Shown piece by piece: positions 1-8,659 of a stretch of DNA of 64,000 bases (position 1 is the first letter of the stretch; each line of letters opens with the position of its first letter). The notes beneath the pieces are model-generated. The model worked only from the letters and a program-made list of their open reading frames with translations, was not told the DNA's origin and made no database searches. Made by a program: the position numbers and the translations under genes. Origin of the DNA: Pseudomonas sp. B21_DOA (lineage in GTDB: Bacteria > Pseudomonadota > Gammaproteobacteria > Pseudomonadales > Pseudomonadaceae). Where the stretch lies: assembly GCA_030544685.1 (NCBI GenBank), contig CP086683.1:1426001-1490000 (forward strand), in the 5' to 3' direction.

Positions 1-663
1 GAGCGCGGAAGTTGCGCGATTCCGGGAGTATCTTCCAGAACACCGCCGCTGCGACCAGCGCCAGACCGCCGATCACCAGCATCGCCGTGTGCCAGCTGAC
101 GAAGTCGATCAGCACGCCGGTGATCAAGCGTCCGCTCATGCCGCCGATCGCGTTGCCGCCAATGTACAAACCCATCGCCAGACCGATGTGTTGTGGATGG
201 ATTTCTTCGCTCAGATAGGTCATCGCCACCGCTGCGAGCCCGCTCAACGACAGGCCGATCAGCGCGCGCATGATCAATACGCCGTGCCAGCTCGGCATCA
301 TCGAACTGGCGATGGTGCACAACGCGGCAGCGAACAATGCGGCGACCATCACCGGCTTACGTCCGATGCGGTCGGAAATCGGCCCGGTGATCAGCAGACC
401 GAAGGCCAACATGCCGGTCGCCACCGAGAGGATGAGACTGCTCTGCGCCGCGTTGATCCCGTATTCGTGGGACAGCAGCGGCATCATCGGTTGCACGCAA
501 TAGAGCAGCGCGAACGTCGCAAAGCCGCCACAGAATAGCGCCAGCACCGTGCGCATGAACGCCGGCGTGCCTTTTTCGATGTAGATCTCCTGCAGCTCGG
601 CGCGCACATCGTCGTCGGCAGCGGGCGGGATTTCGTGGGCAAGGGCGCGACAGCAGTTTTCAC
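1..663 (-). CDS. MFS efflux transporter (YnfM-like), C-terminus outside the window
   Basis: Reading the minus strand gives a major facilitator protein with the loop signature G-P-I-S-D-R-I-G-R-K-P after transmembrane segment 2, then further hydrophobic segments running off the left edge. An inner-membrane drug or metabolite exporter is likely. The clean frame starts at GTG 607. Restoring one base to the four-base T run at 657-660 opens the frame back to GTG 663, which has an AGGT ribosome site in front and adds the residues K-N-C-C-R-A-L-A-H-E, so I prefer 663. It is divergent from the LysR gene at 782 with 118 bp between, the same pairing as ynfM/ynfL in E. coli, so the regulator probably controls it. 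The substrate cannot be told. Confidence 0.8.
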
Positions 664-781
664 TTCAGACCTCGGAGAGCGCAGCCGGGCAGGCAATGAA
701 AAAATCATATAGCTGGCTAATGTTTCTATCCAATATATTGTTCGACCTGTTTGATAGCTTCAGCGACCTAATGGAAATCCT

Positions 782-1682
782 ATGGAATTGCGTCATCTGC
801 GTTACTTCATTGCCGTCGCCGAAGAACTGCATTTTGGCCGGGCCGCACAGGTGCTGGGCATCTCGCAGCCACCCCTGAGCCAGCAGATTCAAGCGCTGGA
901 GCAGCAGCTCGGCGCACGCCTGTTCGAGCGCACCAATCGTCGGGTCGAGTTGAGCGAGGCGGGCAGGTTGTTTCTGCAGGAGGCGCGGCTGGTGCTGGCG
1001 CAGGTCGACAAGGCAGCGGATGTGGCCCGGCGCGCGCAGCTTGGTGAGCTTGGCGAACTGAAGATTGGCTTCACCTCGTCGGCACCGTTCAACTCGACCA
1101 TTCCGCAGGCGATTTTTCCTTTCGTCAGCGCTTTCCGGCGGTGCATCTGAACCTGCGCGAAATGAGCAGCACCATGGTCGCCGACGCCTTGGTGGACGAG
1201 TCGATCGAAGTCGGCATCATGCGCCCGCTCGGATTGCCAGATTCACTGAGTGTTGTGGAGTTGATGCGCGAGCCATTGGTGGCGGTGCTCAGTTCCAAGC
1301 ATCCGTTGGCCCAAGGCAGCGACGAAGGCCTGTTTCTCTCGGCGCTGGCGCTGGAGCCGTTCGTGTTTTTCCGCGCAGCTATGGCAGCGGGCTCTACGCA
1401 CAACTGCTCAGTCTGGCCCGTGACGCCGGCTTCAGCCCGCACTTTGCCCAAGAGGCTGGCGAGGCGATGACCATTATTGGTCTGGTGGCGGCGGGATTGG
1501 GTGTGTCAGTGCTGCCGGCGTCTTACCAACGCATGCGCATCGATGGTGTGGTCTACCGTTCGCTGCTAGATCCGGAAGCAATCTCGGCGGTGTGGCTGGT
1601 GCAGCGCAAAGATCAGAAATCACCGATGGCCAAGGCGTTTGTCGAACTGCTGACGCGCAAGGTCGAGCCGCTGACGGTGTGA
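782..1682 (+). CDS. LysR-family transcriptional regulator, two apparent frameshifts
   Basis: The N-terminal winged helix-turn-helix is clear (M-E-L-R-H-L-R-Y-F, then S-Q-P-P-L-S-Q-Q-I), followed by a LysR substrate-binding domain. The frame breaks twice: at the T run 1113-1117 and at the T run 1366-1370. Adding one T to each gives A-I-F-S-F-R-Q-R-F-P-A-V-H-L and F-V-F-F-P-R-S-Y-G-S-G-L-Y and a continuous 300-residue protein, the usual LysR length. Both breaks look like homopolymer errors. It probably senses a small molecule and regulates the divergent MFS exporter. The effector is unknown. Confidence 0.82.
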
Positions 1683-1694
1683 AGGCGGCCGGCG

Positions 1695-1788
1695 CTTTCG
1701 CGAGCAGGCTCGCTCCCACAGTTGAGCTGGGTCTCCACCGAAATTGTGTATGTCTCCTAGCTCCTGTGGGAGCGAGCCTGCTCGCGAA
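1695..1788. repeat. REPIN, GAGCGAGCCTGCTCGCGAA type
   Basis: Two inverted copies of the short palindromic repeat ending in CTCCCACAG lie at 1695-1721 and 1763-1788, separated by about 40 bp, which is the classic Pseudomonas REP doublet. The rest of the gap 1683-2022 holds no gene I can support, only the terminator-like hairpin near 1987. Confidence 0.85.
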
Positions 1789-1983
1789 GAAGCCGGAAGC
1801 AGCACACATGCTGGTCCCGGTAGCAGCACACTTTGTGGTCAGGGATCATTTCTGAATAGAGCGAGCGCGTCTTGAAATTATGAGTAACTATCCCGAAAGG
1901 GGCTTGTGAGACTTTGAGGATCCTGGGCAACCGGCCATCGCAGAGCCAAGCAGGTAATCGGCGATGACATGCCAACCTGTCTG

Positions 1984-2010
1984 TGAAAGGGCGCCGAATG
2001 GCGCCCTTGT
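1984..2010 (-). terminator. Hairpin at the end of the aryl polyene operon
   Basis: A perfect 9-bp stem (AAGGGCGCC / GGCGCCCTT, loop GAAT) lies 15 bp beyond the stop codon of the last minus-strand gene. The T tract after it is weak (CTTTCAC), so termination efficiency is uncertain. Confidence 0.6.
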
Positions 2011-2022
2011 CATTTCTGGCCT

Positions 2023-2466
2023 TTACTGAACCTTCGCCAGATCGCCCTTCAATGCAACGCCCGCCATGATCGCGCCGGCATGGCATTCGTAGGTTTGCGT
2101 GTCCTTGCGCTCGTTGCTCTTGTAGAAGCTGACGATGTTGGTCACGGCATTGGCGCCGGCGTTTTTCGCGGCCTGGTGCAGGCTGATGATTGCCGACTGG
2201 GCGACCCACTCGCAGGCAACTTCGTCAGATTTATTGAAAGCGTTGGTTTTCTTGTTGGTCACGGCGCCGGGGCTGACCACGGTGACTTTACCGGCCGGGG
2301 TGTTGCCGGCCAGATAGAATTTCACGCTGCCATCAATCTTGCCCGAGCGGGTGGCTTCGGCGACGGCTTTGTCGAATGGCAGGTAGACCGCCGTGTCGCG
2401 GGCCTGGCTGACCGCTGGCAAAGCGCAGAGCAGCAGGGTGACGGCGGCAAATTTCTTGAAGTGCAT
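2023..2466 (-). CDS. Small exported protein at the end of the aryl polyene operon
   Basis: This is a 147-residue protein with a clear Sec signal peptide (M-H-F-K-K-F then a Leu/Ala-rich core ending A-V-S-Q-A). The mature part has two cysteines (near V-A-C-E-W and Y-E-C-H-A-G) that could form a disulfide. Relatives in Pseudomonas are often labelled 'excinuclease ATPase subunit', which the sequence does not support: there is no nucleotide-binding motif. The ATG at 2466 is chosen because the signal peptide begins there and an AGGAGAC ribosome site precedes it. It sits 29 bp after apeR. A periplasmic role linked to the pigment is possible; the function is unknown. Confidence 0.75.
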   Translation of the reverse strand: MHFKKFAAVTLLLCALPAVSQARDTAVYLPFDKAVAEATRSGKIDGSVKFYLAGNTPAGKVTVVSPGAVTNKKTNAFNKSDEVACEWVAQSAIISLHQAAKNAGANAVTNIVSFYKSNERKDTQTYECHAGAIMAGVALKGDLAKVQ

Positions 2467-2495
2467 GAAGGTCTCCTTGACCTGGATTGATTCGG

Positions 2496-3722
2496 TTATG
2501 CCCAGCGGCGGAATATCAACGAAGTGTTGACGCCGCCGAAAGCGAAATTGTTGTTCATCACGTAGTCGTGATGCATCTGACGAAACTCGCCGCGCAGGTA
2601 ATCGAGCTTGCCGCAGTGCGGGTCGACCTCGTCGAGGTTGAAGGTGTGCACGTAACGGTCGCTGTTGAGCATCTCGATGCTGAACCATGACTCCAGCGCA
2701 CCGCAGGCACCGAGGGTGTGGCCGAGAAAACTCTTCTGCGAGCTGATCGGCATGTGCTCACCGAACAGGCTGCTGGTGGCCAGGGTTTCGGCGATGTCGC
2801 CCTGTTCAGTCGCGGTGCCGTGGCCGTTCACATAGCCGATGGCGTCCGGGGTGAGGCCGGCATCTTCCAGGGCCAGCTCCATGGCGCGGCGCATCGTGAG
2901 CTGTTCCGGGCGGGTGGTGTGCTGGCCGTCGGCGTTGCTGCCGAAACCGACGATTTCCGCGTGAATGTGCGCGCCACGAGCGAGGGCGTGTTCCAGCTCC
3001 TCAAGCACGAGCATGCCGCCACCTTCACCAATCACCAGACCGTCGCGGCCCTTGTCGTACGGGCGTGGGCTGGTCTGTGGTGCATCATTTTTCAGGCTGG
3101 TGGCGTAGAGCGCGTCGAACACCATGGCTTCGGTCGGACACAGTTCTTCGGCACCGCCGGCGAGCATCAACGGCAGGCGGCCGAACTTGATTGCCTCATA
3201 GGCGTAGCCGATGCCCTGGCTGCCGCTGGTGCAGGCGCTGGACGTCGGAATCAGGCGGCCGGTGAGGCCGAAGAAAATGCTGATATTGGCGGCGGTGGTG
3301 TGCGGCATCATCCGCACATAGGAGTTGGCGTTCAGCCCCTCGGCCACCGAGTTGAGCAGCATGTTGCCGAACGCTTTGATTTCGTCAGTGCTGCCGGTAG
3401 ACGAACCACAAGCGACGCCCATGCGCCCGTCCTTGATCGATTCGTCACCGAGCAGGCCAGCATCGGCCAGAGCCTTTTCTGCTGCGCCGACCGCCAGTCG
3501 CGAAACCCGGCCCATGCTGCGCAGTTGCTTGCGGGTCCAGTGCGACGGCACGAGAAAATCATCGATGGGCCCGGCCAGACGCGTATTGAGCTCAGTGAAG
3601 CGATCCCACTCGTCCATGCGGCGAATGCCGCTGCGATTGGCTGCGAAATTGCCGGCAATGGTCGGCCAATCGCTGCCCAGCGAGGTGATGCCGGCCATGC
3701 CGGTGACGACGACGCGCTTCAT
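2496..3722 (-). CDS. apeR: Beta-ketoacyl-ACP synthase of aryl polyene synthesis
   Basis: A 408-residue FabF-like condensing enzyme with the active-site cysteine in S-S-A-C-T-S-G, the first histidine in G-H-G-T-A-T-E and the second in F-L-G-H-T-L-G. All three catalytic residues are present, so it should be an active ketosynthase that condenses malonyl-ACP with the growing acyl chain. Its ATG overlaps the ketoreductase stop (TGATG), showing translational coupling. An upstream in-frame GTG at 3728 is possible but less likely. As last of the O-P-Q-R block it corresponds by position and family to ApeR of characterised enterobacterial clusters. Confidence 0.88.
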   Translation of the reverse strand: MKRVVVTGMAGITSLGSDWPTIAGNFAANRSGIRRMDEWDRFTELNTRLAGPIDDFLVPSHWTRKQLRSMGRVSRLAVGAAEKALADAGLLGDESIKDGRMGVACGSSTGSTDEIKAFGNMLLNSVAEGLNANSYVRMMPHTTAANISIFFGLTGRLIPTSSACTSGSQGIGYAYEAIKFGRLPLMLAGGAEELCPTEAMVFDALYATSLKNDAPQTSPRPYDKGRDGLVIGEGGGMLVLEELEHALARGAHIHAEIVGFGSNADGQHTTRPEQLTMRRAMELALEDAGLTPDAIGYVNGHGTATEQGDIAETLATSSLFGEHMPISSQKSFLGHTLGACGALESWFSIEMLNSDRYVHTFNLDEVDPHCGKLDYLRGEFRQMHHDYVMNNNFAFGGVNTSLIFRRWA

Positions 3723-4450
3723 CAGCACAGGCCTCCGTTGACCGCCAGCACCTGGCGGGTGATGTACGAGGCTTCCGCCGACATCAGGAAATTCACCGCA
3801 GCGGCCACTTCTTCCGGGGTGCCCATGCGCTGCGCGGGGATCATTTTCATCAGTTCCTCCACCGGCACGTTTTCGTCGAGCATGGCCGTGTCGATCAGGC
3901 CAGGGGCGACGCAGTTAACGGTGATTTTGCGCTTGCCCAACTCGATCGCCAACGCCTTTGCCGCACCGATCACGCCGGCCTTCGAGGCGCTGTAATTGAC
4001 TTGCCCACGGTTGCCGATCAGGCTCGACACCGAGGTGATGCAGACGATGCGTCCGGCGGCGCGACGACGGATCATCGGCATCATCACCGGGTGCAGAACG
4101 TTGTAGAAACCGTCGAGATTGGTGCGCAGGACCACGTCCCAATCGTCATCGCTCAGCGCTGGAAACGCGCCGTCGCGGGTCAGCCCGGCGTTGAGCACTA
4201 CGCCGTAATAGGCGCCGTGGTTTTCGACGTCGCCCTCGAGAATGCTTCTGCAGGCTTCGCGGTCGGCGACGTCGAATTGCAGGATGCGCGCACGGCGACC
4301 CAGTGCTTCGATTTCGGCCTGCACCGCTTGGGCTTCGGTCATGCCGCTGCGGCAATGCAGGACGATGTCATGCCCCGCCTGCGCCAGACGCAAGGCAATG
4401 GCGCGGCCGATGCCACGGCTGGAGCCGGTGACCAGTACGGATTCAGTCAT
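3722..4450 (-). CDS. apeQ: 3-ketoacyl-ACP reductase of aryl polyene synthesis
   Basis: A 242-residue short-chain dehydrogenase of the FabG type. The NADPH-binding motif T-G-S-S-R-G-I-G is at the N-terminus, and the catalytic Ser and Tyr-x-x-x-Lys are visible in S-V-S-S-L and Y-S-A-S-K. It should reduce the beta-keto group after each condensation in the cytosol. The start ATG at 4450 overlaps the end of the dehydratase gene by 8 bp. The context, between dehydratase and ketosynthase with overlapping ends, assigns it to the pigment pathway and not to primary fatty acid synthesis. Confidence 0.9.
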   Translation of the reverse strand: MTESVLVTGSSRGIGRAIALRLAQAGHDIVLHCRSGMTEAQAVQAEIEALGRRARILQFDVADREACRSILEGDVENHGAYYGVVLNAGLTRDGAFPALSDDDWDVVLRTNLDGFYNVLHPVMMPMIRRRAAGRIVCITSVSSLIGNRGQVNYSASKAGVIGAAKALAIELGKRKITVNCVAPGLIDTAMLDENVPVEELMKMIPAQRMGTPEEVAAAVNFLMSAEASYITRQVLAVNGGLC

Positions 4451-4907
4451 CGTGCGACTCCTTTGTCTGTTGCAGATATTGGTTGGCTTCGGGTGGACGG
4501 AAAACGTTGAGCCGAGCGCTGGCATGTATGCCGTCGCCGTGGATATGGCATTCGAACACGCCCATGCCGTTGTCGTCTTCCAGTGAGCGCAGGCCATGGA
4601 TGCTCAGCTCGCTGCCGGCCGCAAAGGCTTCGACGTTGCACTCGAATTTACGCGTGCCGAGGAGAAAGCCCAGCTCCACCGGATTGCCTTTTTGCCGGGC
4701 GTGGCAACCCGCGAAAGCGGCGACGCTCTGCGCCATCAGCTCGACGCCGACCCACGCCGGCAGGCTGCCGTCGGGCAGGTTGAACAGGCCGTCGGGCTTG
4801 ACCGTGAGGCGGGTGAAAATCTGCTCGTCATCGAAGCGCTCGATGGCGTCAATCAGGATCATGTCGCCGGCATGCGGCAGCAGTTCGGCGAGCGGCCAGT
4901 GGCTCAT
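4443..4907 (-). CDS. apeP: Hotdog-fold 3-hydroxyacyl-ACP dehydratase
   Basis: A 154-residue single hotdog-domain protein with the FabA/FabZ-like N-terminal L-L-P-H-A-G-D-M-I-L-I-D motif, which carries the catalytic histidine, and a G-V-E-L-M-A-Q-S helix with the acidic partner. It should dehydrate 3-hydroxyacyl-ACP to the trans-2-enoyl product; without an enoyl reductase the double bonds accumulate as a conjugated polyene. The ATG at 4907 overlaps the ketosynthase stop (4 bp). A second dehydratase domain of this cluster lies at 16345-18022. Confidence 0.85.
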   Translation of the reverse strand: MSHWPLAELLPHAGDMILIDAIERFDDEQIFTRLTVKPDGLFNLPDGSLPAWVGVELMAQSVAAFAGCHARQKGNPVELGFLLGTRKFECNVEAFAAGSELSIHGLRSLEDDNGMGVFECHIHGDGIHASARLNVFRPPEANQYLQQTKESHDD

Positions 4908-6100
4908 GGGGCGTCTCCGATAATCAGGCTGACGTTGTTGCCGCCGAAGGCAAACGAGTTGCTCATCAGGTAGCGCGGTGCAATGGACGTCAGGCGTTCG
5001 CTCGCGGTCACCCACTTGAGTGGCGGCAGCGCGGGATCGGCCTGGCCATCCCAGATGTGCGGCGGCAACGCCTGTTCAGGGTTTTCGGCACTCAGGCTCA
5101 GCCAGCAGAACGCCGCTTCCAGCGCGCCGGCGGCGCCGAGGGTGTGACCGGTCAGCGGTTTGGTTGACGAGCAGGCGACGCCTTCGGGAAACAGCGCCGC
5201 GACCGCCAGGCTTTCCATCGCGTCGTTGTGCGCAGTGGCGGTGCCGTGCAGGTTCAGGTAGTTGATTTGCCCGGCTTGCACATTGGCGCGGCCAAGGGCT
5301 TTTTGCATCGCTTGCAGGGCGCCGCGACCGCTTGGCTCCGGCGCGGAAATATGGTGCGCATCCGAGCTGGCGCCCGCACCCAACAGGGCGATGCCCGGGC
5401 CTTCGCCGCGCTGTTTGCTCATCACGAACAGCACCGCTGCTTCGCCAATATTGATGCCGTTGCGGTTGGCGGAAAACGGATTGCAGCGTTCATCTGAAAC
5501 GGCTTCCAGCGAAGAAAAACCGTTCAACGTGAGCTTGCACAAACTGTCGACGCCGCCGCACAGCACCGCATCGCACAGGCCCAGATCGAGCAGGCGCTGG
5601 GCGCTCATCAGCGCGCGGGCACTGGAGGTGCAGGCAGTGGAAATCACGTAGGCCGGGCCGCTCAGTTGAAGCCATTCGGCAAGGAAATTCGCCGGGGCAC
5701 CGAGTTCCTGCTGGCGATAGTCGTATTCGCGGGGAAACTGCTGCTCGCGGATGTAGTGGGCCAGACCACTACTGGCCTCGTCGATGCCCGAGGTGCTGGT
5801 GCCGAGCACCACGCCGATGCGCTCACGGCCATAGGTCTGGATCGCGCGATCGATGTCAGCGCGGACTTGCAGCGCGGCTTCCAGCAGCAGCTGATTGTTG
5901 CGACTGCTGTGTTCGAGCAGTTCGGCGGGGATCGGCGCCAATTCACCGTGCACGCCCGCGACAGGCAGCTCACGTTCAGCGACCCAGCCGGTCTCGCGGC
6001 GCATCCCCGAGCAGTCGCCGGCAAACAGATTGCGCGCGACTTCAGACTTGTCGCGGCCCAAAGCGCAGATTACGCCGAGGGCATTCAGATAAGCGGTCAT
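4904..6100 (-). CDS. apeO: Beta-ketoacyl-ACP synthase of aryl polyene synthesis
   Basis: A 398-residue condensing enzyme with Cys in S-T-A-C-T-S-S-A, His in L-H-G-T-A-T-A-H and His in P-L-T-G-H-T-L-G. In the Xenorhabdus system ApeO is reported to pair with the ketosynthase-like protein ApeC to extend the aryl-primed chain, and the ApeC relative here is at 19864-20587. Start and stop overlap the neighbours by 4 bp on both sides (ATGA), so the four O-P-Q-R genes form one translationally coupled unit. Confidence 0.88.
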   Translation of the reverse strand: MTAYLNALGVICALGRDKSEVARNLFAGDCSGMRRETGWVAERELPVAGVHGELAPIPAELLEHSSRNNQLLLEAALQVRADIDRAIQTYGRERIGVVLGTSTSGIDEASSGLAHYIREQQFPREYDYRQQELGAPANFLAEWLQLSGPAYVISTACTSSARALMSAQRLLDLGLCDAVLCGGVDSLCKLTLNGFSSLEAVSDERCNPFSANRNGINIGEAAVLFVMSKQRGEGPGIALLGAGASSDAHHISAPEPSGRGALQAMQKALGRANVQAGQINYLNLHGTATAHNDAMESLAVAALFPEGVACSSTKPLTGHTLGAAGALEAAFCWLSLSAENPEQALPPHIWDGQADPALPPLKWVTASERLTSIAPRYLMSNSFAFGGNNVSLIIGDAP

Positions 6101-6576
6101 GGCGTCGATTTACCTAACTGGGAAACGCGATAGTGCGGGCCTTGAGGCAGGTTCAATTCGAAACTCAATGGTTGTGAATAGCGGATGTCCCAGCGCGCCG
6201 GCAGTGAACGCTGATCGGCCTGTTGGCGGGCGTCGGGATAGTTGCGCAGCAGCTCGGCGGACGGCGTCAGGGCGAAAAGCAATGCGGCGAACAATTCCCG
6301 CGCTTCCGGGTTCGGCGGCAGCAGACCGTCGGCCTGCCAATGCCCGTCGATCAGCTGCTGGCGGGCCTGGGGAATGCCCAGCGGATCCATCATTGACCAG
6401 CGCGTGCCGGCGCCTTCGTGCTGGATCACCAGCAGCCAGTCCTGCCGCTGTCCGGCTTGCTCGCGTTCGATGTGCAGTTGCAGCGGCAGGGGCAAAGTCG
6501 GGTTGGCTGCGGGTAGTGGCGGCTGGCTGGCGCAGGCGCTGAGCAAGGCAAATAGCACCAATACTAGCCACACCAC
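6097..6576 (-). CDS. apeN: DUF3261 outer-membrane lipoprotein
   Basis: A 159-residue protein with a short lipoprotein signal: hydrophobic stretch then lipobox L-S-A-C. The mature part has the DUF3261 pattern (W-S-M-M-D-P-L-G-I-P-Q-A-R). Members of the family accompany aryl polyene clusters together with a LolA-like protein and an MMPL exporter and are thought to help place the pigment lipid in the outer membrane. The start is GTG at 6576, just after a REPIN. The stop overlaps the apeO start by 4 bp. Confidence 0.8.
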   Translation of the reverse strand: MVWLVLVLFALLSACASQPPLPAANPTLPLPLQLHIEREQAGQRQDWLLVIQHEGAGTRWSMMDPLGIPQARQQLIDGHWQADGLLPPNPEARELFAALLFALTPSAELLRNYPDARQQADQRSLPARWDIRYSQPLSFELNLPQGPHYRVSQLGKSTP

Positions 6577-6580
6577 AAAC

Positions 6581-6673
6581 CTTGTGGGAGCTGGCTTGCC
6601 AGCGATGGCGTCCGCACATCCAGCATTTTTTTGACAGACACACCGCCATCGCTGGCAAGCCAGCTCCCACAGG
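6581..6673. repeat. REPIN, GAGCTGGCTTGCCAGCG type, inside the operon
   Basis: Inverted copies of the CTGTGGGAGCTGGCTTGCC palindrome lie at 6581-6610 and 6644-6673. The element fills the only sizeable gap (127 bp) in the otherwise overlapping pigment operon, between the methyltransferase gene and apeN, and may act as a transcript-stability or attenuation element. Confidence 0.88.
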
Positions 6674-6703
6674 GACCAATGTATTCAGGTCGAAAGTGGT
6701 GCA

Positions 6704-7429
6704 TCAGATCTCACCTTGCAATGGCTTGCGCGCAACAACATTCACCAGCGTCTCTTCACGCTCACCGAATGGCTTGGGTTTGCTCAAACGCAACCGCTCC
6801 AGCAAACCAAAATCCTTCGACCGGCTCCACCACAGATACGGGTAGGACACATTGCGCTCGGCAAACTCGAAACCCTGCTCGCGGATCATCTGCAGATAGC
6901 CGGCGGCGCTCTTCTGCACATGCATCGGATGGCGGAACAGCCAGCGAATTACCCAGGTATCAATGTAAGCCTCGGTGGACTCGGCGAACAGCAGATAGCC
7001 GCCCGGTTTCAGTACGCGATAGAACTCCGCCAGGGCCTTTTCCTGCTCGACCAAGTGATGAAAGGTCTGGTGACAGAACAGCAGATCGACACTGTCATCG
7101 GCGACTTGAAGCGTGGCGCAATCGCTGCCGATCAACTCGACCGGCATGCCCAGGCGCGCGGCCTCTTCGGCGCTGAGTTGCAGGCTGTGCGGGTCGGCGT
7201 CGACGCCGATCAGGCGCTGCGGGGCGAAGGTCTGGCGCAGGTGGCCGAACGACTTGCCCTGCCCGCAACCGGCGTCCAGCAGCACCGGGTGTTCCGGCAG
7301 CGCTTCACTGAACAAGCCACGCAAGTCGTTGATCGCCACGCGCAGCACATGGTGCTGCCAGGTGTGGCTGCGCAGGAACCAGAGACCGAAGCGGGTTTCC
7401 TCGACGTAGCTGTCGCTCAGGTAATTCAT
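6704..7429 (-). CDS. Class I SAM-dependent methyltransferase
   Basis: A 241-residue Rossmann-fold methyltransferase. SAM-binding motif I is L-D-A-G-C-G-Q-G near residue 50, the acidic end of beta-2 is G-V-D-A-D, and a later F-C-H-Q-T-F-H-H segment fits a motif IV/V region. It could O-methylate the aromatic head group, since methoxylated aryl polyenes are known, but the acceptor cannot be read from the sequence. It overlaps the flavoprotein gene by 4 bp (ATGA). Confidence 0.78.
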   Translation of the reverse strand: MNYLSDSYVEETRFGLWFLRSHTWQHHVLRVAINDLRGLFSEALPEHPVLLDAGCGQGKSFGHLRQTFAPQRLIGVDADPHSLQLSAEEAARLGMPVELIGSDCATLQVADDSVDLLFCHQTFHHLVEQEKALAEFYRVLKPGGYLLFAESTEAYIDTWVIRWLFRHPMHVQKSAAGYLQMIREQGFEFAERNVSYPYLWWSRSKDFGLLERLRLSKPKPFGEREETLVNVVARKPLQGEI

Positions 7430-8658
7430 GGGGTGTCCTGCGCGCAGAGTTGGGAAATCATCTTCAGCCGGCGCCGCGCTTCGCTGACGAACGGGTTGCG
7501 CTCGTCCCAGGCGTAACCTGCGAGGATCGAGCAGATCATCCGGCGAATCTCGGCCTGGCTGTCCTCGTAGAAAATCACGTCCTGGAAGGTGCCGGCGTAC
7601 CAGCCTTCGACGTAGCAGCGGAACGTGTCGACGCCGCGTTTCAACGGCTCGGCAAATTCACGTTGCCAGTCCACCGTTTCACCCTGCAACTGACGATGCA
7701 GCACGCCGGCAGCCATGCTCGCCGAACGCATGGCAATGGTCACGCCGGAGGAGAACACCGGGTCGAGAAATTCTGCGGCGTTGCCCAGCAGCGCGAAGCC
7801 CGGGCCGTGCAGGGTTTTCACGTTGGCCGCGTAGCCGCCGAGGGTGCGCGCCGGGGTGTCCCAGACCGCGTTGTTCAGAACCCCGGCGAGGCTTGGCGTC
7901 TCGGCGATAAAACTGCGCAGGCAGGCATCGAGATCGGCATCGCGACCGGCGAAGTGCTCGGCGGCAGCCACCACGCCCACCGAGCAGCGGCCATTGCTGA
8001 ACGGTATGGTCCAGAACCACACATCGCGATGCTCGGGATGGGTGGTGACAAGGATCTTTTCGCGGTCGAACGCCGGATTGTCGATGTGATCTTCAACGTG
8101 GGTGAACACGGCCTGACGCACCGGGAAATTCGACGGTGCTTCCAGATCCAGCAGGCGCGACAACACGCGGCCGTAGCCGCTGGCATCGAGCACGAAATCG
8201 GCTTCGACGCGGTACTCGCTGCCGTCTTCGCGACGCACATCAAGGAATGGTTTCGCCTGATCGAAATCGACGCTGACGATCGCATCGCCATAGCGGATTT
8301 CTGCGCCTTGCAGTGCCGCTTGATCGGCCAGCAACTTGTCGAAATCGGCGCGCTGCACCTGGAACGTGGTCGGCTTGCCGGCGGTGAAAGTGTCGCCAAA
8401 ATCGAAAGCGCTGTAGCGCTCGCCCCAGGCAAACGCCGCGCCGGTCTTGCGCTGGAAACCGGCGGCGTTGACGGCGTCGAGCATGCCGGCTTCTTCGACG
8501 AAATCCAGGCAATGGCTGAGCAGGCTTTCGCCTATGGAGAAGCGCGGGAAGTGCTGGCGCTCGAGCACCAGCACATCGTGGCCCTTGCGTTTGAGCAGGG
8601 CGGCGGCGATAGCGCCGGACGGGCCGGCACCGATGATCACGACCTGACGGGATTCCAT
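7426..8658 (-). CDS. FAD-dependent halogenase-like oxidoreductase
   Basis: A protein of about 410 residues with an N-terminal FAD-binding G-A-G-P-S-G motif and the features of flavin-dependent halogenases: W-F-W-T-I-P (consensus W-x-W-x-I-P), D-P-V-F-S-S-G-V near the end of the FAD domain, and Q-R-K-T-G-A-A-F-A-W-G, whose lysine is placed like the catalytic lysine of phenol and pyrrole halogenases. F-Q-V-Q-R-A-D-F-D-K follows as in that group. It may halogenate the aryl ring or act only as a hydroxylase or dehydrogenase. I use ATG 8658, 1 bp after the upstream stop; an in-frame GTG at 8673 is the alternative. Confidence 0.75.
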   Translation of the reverse strand: MESRQVVIIGAGPSGAIAAALLKRKGHDVLVLERQHFPRFSIGESLLSHCLDFVEEAGMLDAVNAAGFQRKTGAAFAWGERYSAFDFGDTFTAGKPTTFQVQRADFDKLLADQAALQGAEIRYGDAIVSVDFDQAKPFLDVRREDGSEYRVEADFVLDASGYGRVLSRLLDLEAPSNFPVRQAVFTHVEDHIDNPAFDREKILVTTHPEHRDVWFWTIPFSNGRCSVGVVAAAEHFAGRDADLDACLRSFIAETPSLAGVLNNAVWDTPARTLGGYAANVKTLHGPGFALLGNAAEFLDPVFSSGVTIAMRSASMAAGVLHRQLQGETVDWQREFAEPLKRGVDTFRCYVEGWYAGTFQDVIFYEDSQAEIRRMICSILAGYAWDERNPFVSEARRRLKMISQLCAQDTP

Positions 8659-8659
8659 T

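Noticed and set aside
782..1682. LysR pseudogene
   Set aside because: The two breaks are both one base short in T runs, like the other breaks in the window, so sequence error is the simpler explanation.
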